DNA of 64,000 bases, from contig MKSV01000006.1 in NCBI GenBank assembly GCA_001897435.1, positions 124,001-188,000 of the forward strand. Reading direction: 5' to 3'. This document shows positions 8,328 through 17,639 of this stretch, one piece after another; within the stretch, counting starts at the first letter, position 1; every line of letters begins with the position of its first letter. The translations under genes and the position numbers were made by a program. Origin of the DNA: Acidobacteriales bacterium 59-55 (GTDB lineage Bacteria; Acidobacteriota; Terriglobia; Terriglobales; Acidobacteriaceae). Below the pieces are notes generated by a model that did no database searches, had not been told where the DNA came from, and saw nothing but the letters and a program-made list of their open reading frames with translations.

Positions 8328-8993
8328 ATGAAGAAGATCCTTTTGAGCTGGAGCGGAGGCAAGGACTCGGCGTGGGCGCTCTATCGGTTGCGGCAGGCGG
8401 GCGAGTTCGAGGTTGGCGGTCTGCTGACGACGGTCAACGAGCGGTTTCGGCGGGTAGCGATTCATGGGTTTCGGGAGGAACTGCTGGATCGGCAGGCGGA
8501 GAAAGCCGGGTTGCCGCTGTGGAAGGTGGACCTGCCATTTCCCTGCTCGAACGAGCAGTACGAGGCGCGGATGGCAGTGGTGTGCGAGCGGGCAGTGAAA
8601 GAGGGGTTTGCAGGGGTAGCGTTCGGCGACCTCTTTCTGGAGGAGATTCGCGCGTACCGGGTAGCAAGGCTGGCGGGAACCGGGCTGGAGCCGCTGTTTC
8701 CGGTGTGGGGCACACCGACAGACCGTCTGGCGGAGGAGATGATGGCAGCAGGGCTGAGGGCGCGGCTGACCTGCATCGATCCGAAGAAGATTCCTGCAGA
8801 GCTTGCAGGGAGGGAGTGGGACCGGGCTTTGTTGCAGGAGTTGCCCGAGGGCGTGGACCCATGCGGGGAGAATGGGGAGTTCCACACCTTCTGCTGGGCG
8901 GGGCCGATGTTTGCGGGAGAGATTCGCATGGAAGCCGGAGAGCGAGTGGAACGGGATGGGTTTATTTATGCGGAGCTAGTGGAGCGCAATTGA
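8328..8993 (+). CDS. PP-loop ATP-pyrophosphatase, Dph6/DUF71 family
   Basis: 221 residues. The ATP-binding PP-loop SGGKDS is at residues 9-14. The family block GVAFGDLFLEEIRAYR is near residue 98 and the C-terminal GENGEFHTFCW near residue 184, both diagnostic of the adenine-nucleotide alpha-hydrolase family that includes eukaryotic diphthine-ammonia ligase. Bacteria make no diphthamide, so the real substrate here is unknown; adenylation of a small metabolite or modified cofactor is an inference. It is monocistronic by spacing. Confidence 0.87.
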   Translation: MKKILLSWSGGKDSAWALYRLRQAGEFEVGGLLTTVNERFRRVAIHGFREELLDRQAEKAGLPLWKVDLPFPCSNEQYEARMAVVCERAVKEGFAGVAFGDLFLEEIRAYRVARLAGTGLEPLFPVWGTPTDRLAEEMMAAGLRARLTCIDPKKIPAELAGREWDRALLQELPEGVDPCGENGEFHTFCWAGPMFAGEIRMEAGERVERDGFIYAELVERN

Positions 8994-9085
8994 AGGCGAG
9001 ACGTCGCGGCGGAAGCGCGTGACTCCCGCTGGCTTGCAATTCCGCATGGAGGCACTTAAGCTCTTCAATCGAGTGCGATTCGGAG

Positions 9086-9103
9086 ATTTGGGCGCGCCCA
9101 AAT
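9086..9103. promoter_or_regulatory. 18-bp perfect palindrome upstream of the TIM-barrel gene
   Basis: ATTTGGGCGCGCCCAAAT is self-complementary over all 18 bases and ends 31 bases before the start codon at 9135. Its position suits an operator or a leader hairpin. No second copy was noticed in the window. Confidence 0.4.
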
Positions 9104-9134
9104 AGTATTTTGGCTGGAAGAAAAGGGGTTTACC

Positions 9135-10031
9135 TTGAAGCAATCACGCAGAGATTTTCTCAAGACCGGCTCGGCCGCTCTGGTTGGCGGCTCCGCGCTG
9201 CTGCAGAGCAACATGCTGCATGCGCAGACGCTGAAACTGCCGTTGGCAATTCAACTGTATTCGGTGCGGGAATTGCTGCCGACGGACTTTGCAGGCACGC
9301 TGAAGAAGGTTGGAGGCCTGGGCTACCGCGAGGTGGAGGCGGCAGGCTACTACAACCACAGCGCCGCCGAAGTCAAACAGGCCATGCGTGACGCCGGCCT
9401 GCACCTGGTAAGCGCGCACTACCCCGCGAGCGCGCTGCACACGCAGTTGGACGAGATCATCGCCTTCAATAAGGAAGTGGGCGTGCAGTACATTATCTGC
9501 GCTTCTCCGCAGAGGAAGAATCCCACGCCGGGCAAACCCGGTATGTTCACGATGGATGATTGGCACTGGAACGCGGAGCAACTCAATCAATTTGGAGAAA
9601 AGGTGAGCGCCGCCGGCCTGAAGTTCGGCTACCACAACCACTATACGGAGTTCCACAAGACCGATGGTCTTGTGCCCTACGATGAGCTGATGCGGCTGAC
9701 CAATCCTGCCAAGGTGGCGATGGAGATGGATTGCGGCTGGGTCACGATCGGGGGCGGGGATCCGGTGGCACTTCTGAAAAAGTATCCGACACGCATCGTC
9801 ATGCTGCACGTAAAAGACTTCAAGCGGTCAAGCGAGCCGTGGTCGGCGACGAACCGGCCAAAGATTGCGGAACTGGGCCAGGGCTTCATCGACTACCGCC
9901 CGATTCTGGCGGCAGCGGCGAAGACGGGGCATATCAAACATTGCTTCGTCGAGCAGGAAGGGTTCGACATGCCGCCGATGGAATCGCTGAAGGTCGACGC
10001 GGACTATATGCGCAAGCTGGGCTTGTTTTAG
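9135..10031 (+). CDS. Tat-exported sugar phosphate isomerase/epimerase-like TIM barrel
   Basis: 298 residues with a twin-arginine signal (KQSRRDFLKTGSAALVGGSA), then a xylose-isomerase-like TIM barrel. Metal-binding-type residues are visible: the His of YHNHYTEF near residue 167, MEMDCGW near residue 197 and MLHVKDFK near residue 221. Proteins of this family with a Tat signal are frequent in Acidobacteria and Planctomycetes and act on keto- or hydroxy-sugars, but the substrate is not known. The start is TTG at 9135, preceded by GAAAAGGGG. It converges on the TonB receptor gene across a shared terminator. Confidence 0.83.
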   Translation: MKQSRRDFLKTGSAALVGGSALLQSNMLHAQTLKLPLAIQLYSVRELLPTDFAGTLKKVGGLGYREVEAAGYYNHSAAEVKQAMRDAGLHLVSAHYPASALHTQLDEIIAFNKEVGVQYIICASPQRKNPTPGKPGMFTMDDWHWNAEQLNQFGEKVSAAGLKFGYHNHYTEFHKTDGLVPYDELMRLTNPAKVAMEMDCGWVTIGGGDPVALLKKYPTRIVMLHVKDFKRSSEPWSATNRPKIAELGQGFIDYRPILAAAAKTGHIKHCFVEQEGFDMPPMESLKVDADYMRKLGLF

Positions 10032-10111
10032 CCTGAAGGCCCGGCCTCAGGCTAACTGCAGATGTAGCCCATCGAGACTTAACTCGTCGGGCGGAACAGG
10101 TCCCTCACGCA

Positions 10112-10145
10112 AAATGGGGAACGGCATTGATGCCGTTCCCCATTT
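10112..10145. terminator. Bidirectional terminator
   Basis: A 15-bp perfect stem (AAATGGGGAACGGCA with its complement) around the loop TTGA. It lies between the convergent isomerase/epimerase and TonB-receptor genes. A-rich and T-rich ends allow function on both strands. Confidence 0.8.
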
Positions 10146-10163
10146 CAGTTTGTAACCGCGATG

Positions 10164-13100
10164 TTAGAAGTTCAGGCGGCCAGCCAATTGGAAGTTTCTT
10201 GGATTTGCCGAAATGGATGTTGAAGTTCCGAAGTTACTGTCCTGTGCGTTCGAATCGACACTTCCAAGATTCACTCGATTGAATAGGTTGAAAGCATCCA
10301 CGCGAAGATCCAAGGTGAATCTCTCGGTAATCCTTGTTACTTTCTTCAATGTAAAATCCGTCTCCGCAAATCCAGGATTGTTGAACTGATTGACCTTTTC
10401 ATTACCGTTGGATCCTACTGCCGGCAGCGTAAAGGGGCCGCAGCCATTGAGGTTCCCCGCGGAGCAGCGCGGAAAAACTCCCGTGAGGTAATCCTTGCGA
10501 GTGTGGCCGGTGTGATAGCTCGATACATTTGGATAATCGAGGTTATCTCCATCGCCATTAAAATCTCCGCTTCCGGGGTTGAATTGTAAGTGCCCGGCTG
10601 CTGCCTCGGCGGAATAGTTTGAACTAGTGAGCGGCTGTCCGTCGCTGGCGATAGTGTTAATCGACAATGCCTGTCCTGTATATACCGTATAGGGGACTCC
10701 CGACTGGAGAATAACGGTGCCGGACATCGTCCAACCGCTGGAGACCCTACCGAGCAAGCCGCTTCCCTGGTTTAGTCCCGGTAACTCGTAGCTCGAACCA
10801 AGCGAGAACCGGTTTCGCACATCCCATGGCGAAGGTCCATAGTATTGATCGAATTGCGCGAGTGGATAGTTCTGCCAGTTATCCTTCGAAGTAGCTCGGG
10901 TGTAAGAGGATGTAAGGAATCCGCGATTGGCGAATCTTCCTCTTACTGTCGCTATAAATGCATTGTAGTTCGATCTGGGCCCATTCATCGCATAACTAAG
11001 TGCTCCGAAGCTTGTGTTGAGCCGCGTTTGTGTTCCGGAGCCGGTGTAATTGCCATTGCCGTCGAAGTTGGGATGTTGAATCAAGTCTCCGGCGAAGCTG
11101 TTGACATCCATCCCATAAGAGGTGGCATTCGTGCTTCCTCCGTTGGTGACAAGATTATCGGAGTGAGAACCAACATACCCAACGCTTGCTGTCATATTCG
11201 ATGTAATCTGTCGTTCCAGGGCAACGGAGTAGTTATAGGTGTTCGGAGAACTTAGATTTACGTCGACACCTCCCACTGAGATCTGCGAGCCGACAATTCC
11301 TCCCTTTGCATCCAGTGGAGTTCCCTGAAATGCCGGGTAAGTAAATCCGAATGGATAATGATTCTGATTACCATAACTAAAGACGGGTTTCGCGGTCGAA
11401 CCGTTATTGTAAAAGGTAGGAACGGTCCAGTATGGCGGATTTCCCCTCAGGCCGTTCTCTGCGTTTCCCTGCGTGAATAGATCGTGAAATAAGCCGATTC
11501 CACCTCGTACCACCCATACTCCATGTCCGGTCGGATCGTAAGATACGCCGAGTCGCGGGCTGAAGATCCAGTTCATATCATGGTTCAAAGTATGACTCTG
11601 CTTTTTCATGATGCCGTTGGCGATCTGCTCCGAGAAGCTGGAACCCGAGCCGCGATGGAAGTTTGCGAGAATACCATCCCGAATGGGATAGGCATTGCCA
11701 TTATTGTCATATCTCAAACCATAGTTGAGTGTGAGTCTTTGATTTACCTTCCAGGTATCTTCAGCAAAGCCGCCACCAATCGTCATCCCGAAGTAGTAGT
11801 TGCCCGCCTGGGGCTCCCCGGTAACGATGTTGTATGACATGCCGGTAGAACTGTAAGGATTGTCATTGATCAGGTCGATCATGTTGTTATAGTGCAGGTT
11901 CGGCTGGCCGTAAGCTCCCGCAAAAATAGCGACGTCTGATCCATGCCATCCTTCATATCCAAATTTGAATTGATGCGAGCCGTGGATATGGGTCAGCACA
12001 TCGCGCCAGTGATAGCTATGTTGGATATAGTCACCCTGCGCAAAGCCGTTTCCCCAGCCTGGCCCGAGGCCGGTTACGCTGACAACCGGTACTGTAAATA
12101 ATCCCGTTGCGGGACTGAAGCCCTCGATGCGGTTGTAGCCAAAGATCGCTTCGTTGAGCGTGTTTGCTGAGAAATCATGCGTCTCATTGACCTGTAATGC
12201 AGAGCCGTAATACAGGTTGGTAGTGGTAAATGCCGGACGGATATTTGGACTTCCCGAAGAGATTGTATTGCGGAAGAAGTTTCCATAGAGACGATCTTTG
12301 GAGAAGTACTTATCCAGTCGCAGGTTGTACTGTTTGGAGTTGTTATATCCGGTTGAATTAAAGTTGCCGTTATCAAAGACCGGTGTGCTGCAGGGAATAT
12401 TGTCTGTGCTGGGGGTCTCGCAGCCGGTGTTATTTCCGAGATTTTGCGGCCCGAATGCATCCTGTGCCGTCGACGCAACCCTTACAAAGGTGCTGTTTTC
12501 CGGAGCATACTTCGTCATGAGTTGTACTTCCGGCGAATCCGGCCGGACCTGCTGGGCGAAGCTCACAAACGCCGGATCTTCATACGTCTGCAAACTTGTG
12601 CCATTGCTGGTTACAGAGCGATACGGCTCGATCGCAAAGAAGAAGAAGAATTTGTGCTTCGGAATCACCGGGCCGCCGATGCCAAATGACATGTTGTTCG
12701 TGTGAAAGGGATGATAGGCAGGCTGTCCCGGAGCGGGATGGGTAAACTCTGATTTTGCCCATAGCCCCTGGTACGTGTAGTACTCGCTTGCAAAGCCATG
12801 GTATTGATCTGTTCCCGATTTCGTTGTCATCACGACCTGCAACGCGCTGGCACGGCCATAGTCGACGTTATAGGTATTGGTCTGAATATTCATTTCTGAA
12901 ATAGAGTCGGCGCTCGGAGTAAGGTTCAGAACGCCGGGACGAATGTTACTGGTCACGTCCATTCCGTCGACAATATATTGATTGCCGTTTTGCCCTCTGC
13001 CATTGGCGCTGGCATCGACATAATTTTCCGGATTGAAGCTGGTCGCGGTTCCTGCGCCGAGGCCGGTGACGCCGGGAGCGAGCGTAACCAACTGAGTTGG

Positions 13101-13556
13101 ATTGAGCGTGGACATAGGCAGGTTGGCAAGAGCTGTCGTTCCAAGCGTCTCCTGATTGCGGCTGTCTGATGTATCGAGCAGCGGCGCCTGCGCGGTGACG
13201 GTGACGCTGGAGACCGCCTGACCGACTGCGAGGGTCACAGGTACATTACGGGTCTCCCCTGTTTGGAGCGTAAAAGTGACCTTGCTGGTGCTGAAGCCAG
13301 AAGCTTGAGCGCTCACTGCATAGTTGCCCGGAGCCAGGCTGGCGAATCGATAGACGCCGCTATTGTCTGTCGTCGTCGTCCGGGTCACCTGGGTTCCTGC
13401 ATTCACAATCGTGACCGTCGCCGCTGGAATGGCATTCGTCGAAGGATCCAGCACGGAACCCTGAACGGCTCCGCTAAACTGGGCGAAGCATACAGCGGTC
13501 TGCAAAAGGCATGACAAACTCAGGATTCCGAGCAGCCTAAGATGTTTTTTTCTCAT
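10164..13556 (-). CDS. TonB-dependent receptor with carboxypeptidase-regulatory-like domain (Oar-like)
   Basis: About 1,130 residues. A signal peptide is followed by a carboxypeptidase-regulatory-like beta-sandwich near residues 30-110 (GSVLDPSTNAIPAATVTIVN), a plug region near residues 125-230 (LPMSTLNPTQLVTLAPGV) and a long outer-membrane beta-barrel ending in the aromatic residue of AGRLNF. This is the Oar-like receptor class greatly expanded in Acidobacteria and thought to import glycans. The ATG at 13556 has a good GGAGGGATCG ribosome site. Its place beside GH127 and GH51 and an operator shared with them suggest uptake of arabinose-containing oligosaccharides. Confidence 0.92.
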   Translation of the reverse strand: MRKKHLRLLGILSLSCLLQTAVCFAQFSGAVQGSVLDPSTNAIPAATVTIVNAGTQVTRTTTTDNSGVYRFASLAPGNYAVSAQASGFSTSKVTFTLQTGETRNVPVTLAVGQAVSSVTVTAQAPLLDTSDSRNQETLGTTALANLPMSTLNPTQLVTLAPGVTGLGAGTATSFNPENYVDASANGRGQNGNQYIVDGMDVTSNIRPGVLNLTPSADSISEMNIQTNTYNVDYGRASALQVVMTTKSGTDQYHGFASEYYTYQGLWAKSEFTHPAPGQPAYHPFHTNNMSFGIGGPVIPKHKFFFFFAIEPYRSVTSNGTSLQTYEDPAFVSFAQQVRPDSPEVQLMTKYAPENSTFVRVASTAQDAFGPQNLGNNTGCETPSTDNIPCSTPVFDNGNFNSTGYNNSKQYNLRLDKYFSKDRLYGNFFRNTISSGSPNIRPAFTTTNLYYGSALQVNETHDFSANTLNEAIFGYNRIEGFSPATGLFTVPVVSVTGLGPGWGNGFAQGDYIQHSYHWRDVLTHIHGSHQFKFGYEGWHGSDVAIFAGAYGQPNLHYNNMIDLINDNPYSSTGMSYNIVTGEPQAGNYYFGMTIGGGFAEDTWKVNQRLTLNYGLRYDNNGNAYPIRDGILANFHRGSGSSFSEQIANGIMKKQSHTLNHDMNWIFSPRLGVSYDPTGHGVWVVRGGIGLFHDLFTQGNAENGLRGNPPYWTVPTFYNNGSTAKPVFSYGNQNHYPFGFTYPAFQGTPLDAKGGIVGSQISVGGVDVNLSSPNTYNYSVALERQITSNMTASVGYVGSHSDNLVTNGGSTNATSYGMDVNSFAGDLIQHPNFDGNGNYTGSGTQTRLNTSFGALSYAMNGPRSNYNAFIATVRGRFANRGFLTSSYTRATSKDNWQNYPLAQFDQYYGPSPWDVRNRFSLGSSYELPGLNQGSGLLGRVSSGWTMSGTVILQSGVPYTVYTGQALSINTIASDGQPLTSSNYSAEAAAGHLQFNPGSGDFNGDGDNLDYPNVSSYHTGHTRKDYLTGVFPRCSAGNLNGCGPFTLPAVGSNGNEKVNQFNNPGFAETDFTLKKVTRITERFTLDLRVDAFNLFNRVNLGSVDSNAQDSNFGTSTSISANPRNFQLAGRLNF

Positions 13557-13667
13557 AGATCGATCCCTCCAAAAAATAAAGACCTCGCCTTTCGGCATTG
13601 ACGACTGCAAGTCAGTCGCTCACCAATCTCTGCGATGAGAGGATAGGCCCTATAAACTTTCAAAGTC

Positions 13668-13684
13668 AACTATAATCTATAATT
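13668..13684 (-). promoter_or_regulatory. Putative GntR operator upstream of the TonB-receptor gene
   Basis: On the minus strand the site reads AATTATAGATTATAGTT and overlaps a -35-like TTGACT. It matches the site found before GH127, the sugar porter, the SDR operon and the GntR gene. It lies about 110 bases before the receptor start. Confidence 0.6.
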
Positions 13685-13693
13685 TATTAAATA

Positions 13694-13725
13694 AAGAAAG
13701 CTTCTCGCAAAAGAGAAGCTTTCTT
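13694..13725 (-). terminator. Terminator of the GH127 gene
   Basis: A 13-bp perfect stem (AAGAAAGCTTCTC with its complement) with a 6-nt loop, 28 bases past the GH127 stop. A T-rich tract follows on the minus strand, so it fits a Rho-independent terminator. It implies that the TonB-receptor gene beyond it has its own promoter. Confidence 0.75.
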
Positions 13726-13752
13726 GCTGGGCTAGTTTTCAGAAGGAGCCTG

Positions 13753-15861
13753 CTAAGACTTCAATGGAATCCAGACAGCCATCTCCACTGGACCCCGATT
13801 GGCGTTGGAATAATAGGGGATAGCGGTGAGCGGCTGAGAGGTCGCAGCTGTTTCGGCAGCACCGGTATAGAGTGCGTTGTCCCGTGGTTTCGCCTCCGGT
13901 ATTGCGGCAGTTCCCTTGATCGTCATGACTCGACCCAACTTATCGGGCCATAGCTCAGTCGACAGCTTTTGATCCGCACCGAGCGCGAGCGTGCGGGTAT
14001 GGATGCCGTTGTCGGCTGACTCAAGGCAATAGACGAGCGGTCCTCGCATCAGCGCAACGCGCCCCGCATCCGCTTGTACAAGTGGATTTGCCGCCACAAA
14101 CCGGGCAGGCATCGCCATCGCCAGTTCAACGGCATCGCCCTTCTGCCATGTTCGATGAATGCGAACATATCCTCGCACCCTTTCGCTGGTCAAGACAGAT
14201 TGCCCGTTTACCTTCACAACCGCGTCGCCGCACCACTGCGGAATGCGCAGCATTAAATTGAATGGCTTGGGATGAGATGCTTCAACGGCGATCCGAACCG
14301 CGCCATCCCACGGGTATTGCGTGGTCTGCCTGAGGACAACATTCTCTCCATTCACCTTCAACGTAGCGCGGCTGCCGACGAAGAGATTGATGTAGGCGCT
14401 GTCGTTGTCGGTCGCATAGATATATCCCGGCATGGCTCCCATCATCTTCAGGAACATGGGAGGGCAGCAGGGACACTCGTGCCAGGCCCAGCGGCTGCGA
14501 TCGGTGTCCGCCTCCAGGGGATTTTGATAGAAGTAGCTGTCTCCCTTGATCGAGACCCCGGAGAGCACGCCGTTATAGAGCGCTCTCTCCAGTTCATCGG
14601 CGTAGCGGGCATCCCCAAAGGCACTGTTCATGTTTTGATGGAAGAAGCCGCTGCCCACCGCGGCGCAGGTCTCCAGGTAGCCATCGTTGGGCAAGGTGTA
14701 ATTCGGTCCGAATCGTTCCTCGGTATGAACGGATCCCACCCCGCCCGTTATATACATTCGCTTGAGGACCATGTTTTCCCAGAGGCGGGAGGCAGCCTGG
14801 CGATATTCTTCACGGCCGTTGACGCGAGCCGCGGTTGCGATCCCGGAACACAGCAGGGTCGCGCGCACAGCGTGCCCGTGGATGGTGTCCTGGCTGAATA
14901 CGGATTTGTCGTCCTGCGCGTACTCTCCCCATGAGGGTCGCCCGCTGCCATATTTCTGATCGCGGACAAACTGCTCGGCAGCCTGGCGGTTCTTCTCCCA
15001 GTCCGGCTTGCCGATGTTGTTGCCACGGTTCTCAATCCAGAACTCGGCCAGGGCAAGGTAATTCGACTCGTCGACCGGCAGCGAAATCTTCTTCTTCAGT
15101 GCGGGCTGCTCTACGAACAACTCGTAGAGTCCAATCAACGCTTCCTCCGGAAGCTCGTGGCACGGCACGATGTTCCGCTTTGGCGCGGGACCCATGAACT
15201 CGTACATATAGTTGGCGATTTTGATGCCCACGACCAGCAAAGTAGTCTTCCCCGTAGCCCGGTAATGGTGCACGCCGGCATCAACCAGGCATCCCAGGTT
15301 ATAGACCTCGTGTTGCCAGATCTGGAGTCCGCCGTTCAGGCCCCATCGATGCCCCGGCTCCATCAGCTGCGTGTACGTGTTGATGTAGCCATTGGGATCT
15401 TTAGCGGCTGCGGCTGCGATTCGCGCAATGTAGCCGTCCAGTTGCCGGTCAAGCTCCGGGTCCGGATGACTCCGCATAAAATCCGACGCCCCGCGGATCA
15501 TCTCGTAGACAAGCCCATCCATCCAGGGATCGCCGGCATGACCTCCAGACTTTCCGTCCCGAACCTTGTCGAAATTGTTGATGGCGCCGCCACGGTCGTT
15601 CTCAAACTTACGGAAACAGTCCCGGATGGTGACCGATTGCCAGACCTCTCGTTTCGGCGTCCAGAACTCATCCTGAATCGTCACCTGTTCGATTGGCACC
15701 GGGACCAGAGTATGAGGCGTAAGGCCTTCAACATGGGTCGCGTGGTCCGCCGGTTCCGTGGAGATTGCGCTGGAGGACGCCCAGGAAGACTCCGGCCGGA
15801 CCAAAGAAATAACTCCTGCGGCAGACATGTGCCGTAAAAACAACCGACGTGAGAGTTCCAT
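13753..15861 (-). CDS. GH127 beta-L-arabinofuranosidase (DUF1680), Tat-exported
   Basis: 702 residues. A twin-arginine signal (SRRLFLRH) precedes the alpha/alpha barrel. The family removes beta-L-arabinofuranosyl units using a zinc-bound cysteine nucleophile. The expected residues are present: Glu381 at the acid/base position, Glu397 and Cys399 in YLETCAA, and the Cys465-Cys466 pair in ECPCCPPMF. Their order and the 16-residue step from Glu381 to Glu397 match the characterised Bifidobacterium enzyme. The gene follows GH51 after 73 bases that hold an operator-like site, so it can be transcribed alone or with GH51. Confidence 0.9.
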   Translation of the reverse strand: MELSRRLFLRHMSAAGVISLVRPESSWASSSAISTEPADHATHVEGLTPHTLVPVPIEQVTIQDEFWTPKREVWQSVTIRDCFRKFENDRGGAINNFDKVRDGKSGGHAGDPWMDGLVYEMIRGASDFMRSHPDPELDRQLDGYIARIAAAAAKDPNGYINTYTQLMEPGHRWGLNGGLQIWQHEVYNLGCLVDAGVHHYRATGKTTLLVVGIKIANYMYEFMGPAPKRNIVPCHELPEEALIGLYELFVEQPALKKKISLPVDESNYLALAEFWIENRGNNIGKPDWEKNRQAAEQFVRDQKYGSGRPSWGEYAQDDKSVFSQDTIHGHAVRATLLCSGIATAARVNGREEYRQAASRLWENMVLKRMYITGGVGSVHTEERFGPNYTLPNDGYLETCAAVGSGFFHQNMNSAFGDARYADELERALYNGVLSGVSIKGDSYFYQNPLEADTDRSRWAWHECPCCPPMFLKMMGAMPGYIYATDNDSAYINLFVGSRATLKVNGENVVLRQTTQYPWDGAVRIAVEASHPKPFNLMLRIPQWCGDAVVKVNGQSVLTSERVRGYVRIHRTWQKGDAVELAMAMPARFVAANPLVQADAGRVALMRGPLVYCLESADNGIHTRTLALGADQKLSTELWPDKLGRVMTIKGTAAIPEAKPRDNALYTGAAETAATSQPLTAIPYYSNANRGPVEMAVWIPLKS

Positions 15862-15876
15862 AGTTCCTCCGCAATG

Positions 15877-15893
15877 ATTATAGACTATAGATC
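15877..15893 (-). promoter_or_regulatory. Putative GntR operator/promoter before GH127
   Basis: ATTATAGACTATAGATC (plus strand) contains a TATAAT -10 on the minus strand and lies 16 bases before the GH127 ATG. It matches the site at the other four units of this locus. A clear -35 is not visible. Confidence 0.6.
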
Positions 15894-15934
15894 GTTTCGG
15901 TGGATGTGAAGATGCCGCCTAAACATTGGTTGCT

Positions 15935-17587
15935 CTATCCGACGATCACAGTTAGCTTGGTGACCGACGCCGGAGGAAGGCTGACGTTCAACTGTTCCTC
16001 TCTTACTGCTACTGCAAGATCTTCAGGCGTCACAGCATCTGGCTGATCGAAGGTGTTGTGCGCGTGCATATCGTCGGCTGTTAGTACGGTGCCGTCAGCG
16101 CGAATGATCCTGGCTCCCCGAAGTGCAATCCGGGTGTCGGTCGTCTTCGACAGATCGGGATTGACGACGGTAAGAGTAACGACCGAGCCTTTCCGTGATG
16201 CTGAACCGTTCAGTCCCCAGAATCGCGCCGATTTACCATCGCGCATGTACTGCACATCGGGCACGGAGAACACGGTCCGAAGTGCCTCTCCGCCCTGGTG
16301 TGCGGCATACATCGCGAAGACGTGGAAGTTCGGCGTCGCGAAAAAGCGGTCTTCGTGTGCCAGAAAAAGCGCGTTCAGATTGTTGATCAGTTGTGCGCAC
16401 GTTGCGATGCTCACCTTCTCGGAGTTGCGATTGAAGATGTCCAGGGTCAGCGCGGTAGCCAGCGCATCGCGCACCGTGATCTGCTGGCCAAAGATATGCG
16501 TGGGGTCCAACTCGGTCCCCTCGCGATACCACGGACCATACTCATCCACAACCAGCTTCACGCGATGTTCCGTATCGTACTGCCCCATGGCAGCCCACTG
16601 GTCATGGATGATCTGCTCGGTGAGATCGCATTGGCGCAACAATTCATACCAGTCCACGGGTTCAAATTGCAGCGCATCTCCTTTGCGGTCTCCCTTCCTC
16701 GCTCCGCCGCGGCTCAGGTCCGACGCATAGTGATGCACGGACCAGCCGGTGAAGCTCCGATTGCGGTACGCGTGGCCGGAGTATATCTGCTCGAAAAAGC
16801 GATGGGTCCAGTCGATGTCATTGTCGTTCGGGCCGGATCCGATCAGTTGCAGGTCGAGTCCGTAGCTCGGAATCCAGGTCGTATAGCGTCGAAACTCCGA
16901 AGCATATTCCTCCGGAGTGAAGTTGCCGCCGCAACCCCAGCTCTCATTGCCCACGCCCCAATAGCGCACATTGAATGGTTCAGGGAAACCGGCACTGCCC
17001 CGCATCTCCGCGAGAGTTGTGCTTCCGGCGGGAGAGTTGCAGTACTCCACCCAATGATCGAAGTCGAGTGGAGGAAGACTTCGCAGGTTGACTGCGAGAT
17101 ATGGTTGCGCTTCAGTCAGCCTGCAGAACCGGGCAAACTCATTGGTTCCGAATTCATTGGGCTCGAAGATCTGCGGCCCTTTCTCGTGCAGGCGTTTCGC
17201 GTCATGGTCCACCTCCCAGAAATTGGTGCGCCGCGGCCGCTTCGAAGGAGCGCCGATCCCATCTTTCCAGTCGTAGCTATCGGCGAAGCATCCTCCGGGC
17301 CAGCGAATGATGGGGACATGAATCTGCTTCATCCTATCGATCAGCTCGGAACGGATGCCATGCCGGTTCGGAATCTTCGATCTCTCCCCAACCCACACGC
17401 CGTCGTAGATGACGCCTCCGATGTGCTCCGTGAACTGGCCGTAGAGATTAGGCGAAATCTTTCCCTGCGATTCGTCCAGCAGGATATCGATGCGAGCATC
17501 GCCAGACTTCGCCCATCCCCTGGCTCCCGAAACGGCAAATGCCGCGCCTGCCATTGCCGAGTTCCTGATAAATTGCCTTCGTTCCAT
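15935..17587 (-). CDS. GH51 alpha-L-arabinofuranosidase, Tat-exported
   Basis: About 550 residues. A twin-arginine signal (ERRQFIRNSAMAGAAFAVSG) precedes the (beta/alpha)8 barrel and a C-terminal beta domain. The acid/base is Glu215 in WGVGNESW and the nucleophile is Glu349 in VVDEYGPWY, the standard GH51 pair. The enzyme would release L-arabinose from alpha-linked arabinan or arabinoxylan side chains in the periplasm. The ATG at 17587 has an AGGAA site and keeps the Tat motif at the N-terminus. It lies 52 bases behind the sugar porter gene and is probably co-transcribed with it. Confidence 0.93.
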   Translation of the reverse strand: MERRQFIRNSAMAGAAFAVSGARGWAKSGDARIDILLDESQGKISPNLYGQFTEHIGGVIYDGVWVGERSKIPNRHGIRSELIDRMKQIHVPIIRWPGGCFADSYDWKDGIGAPSKRPRRTNFWEVDHDAKRLHEKGPQIFEPNEFGTNEFARFCRLTEAQPYLAVNLRSLPPLDFDHWVEYCNSPAGSTTLAEMRGSAGFPEPFNVRYWGVGNESWGCGGNFTPEEYASEFRRYTTWIPSYGLDLQLIGSGPNDNDIDWTHRFFEQIYSGHAYRNRSFTGWSVHHYASDLSRGGARKGDRKGDALQFEPVDWYELLRQCDLTEQIIHDQWAAMGQYDTEHRVKLVVDEYGPWYREGTELDPTHIFGQQITVRDALATALTLDIFNRNSEKVSIATCAQLINNLNALFLAHEDRFFATPNFHVFAMYAAHQGGEALRTVFSVPDVQYMRDGKSARFWGLNGSASRKGSVVTLTVVNPDLSKTTDTRIALRGARIIRADGTVLTADDMHAHNTFDQPDAVTPEDLAVAVREEQLNVSLPPASVTKLTVIVG

Positions 17588-17639
17588 TTCAATTCCTGTC
17601 CTGAATCGGATGTGTCGCCCTGTGGGGAGCTGCTCGCCC

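Noticed and set aside
8328..8993. Diphthamide synthesis role for the PP-loop ATPase
   Set aside because: Bacteria have no diphthamide, so only the family and ATP site can be claimed.
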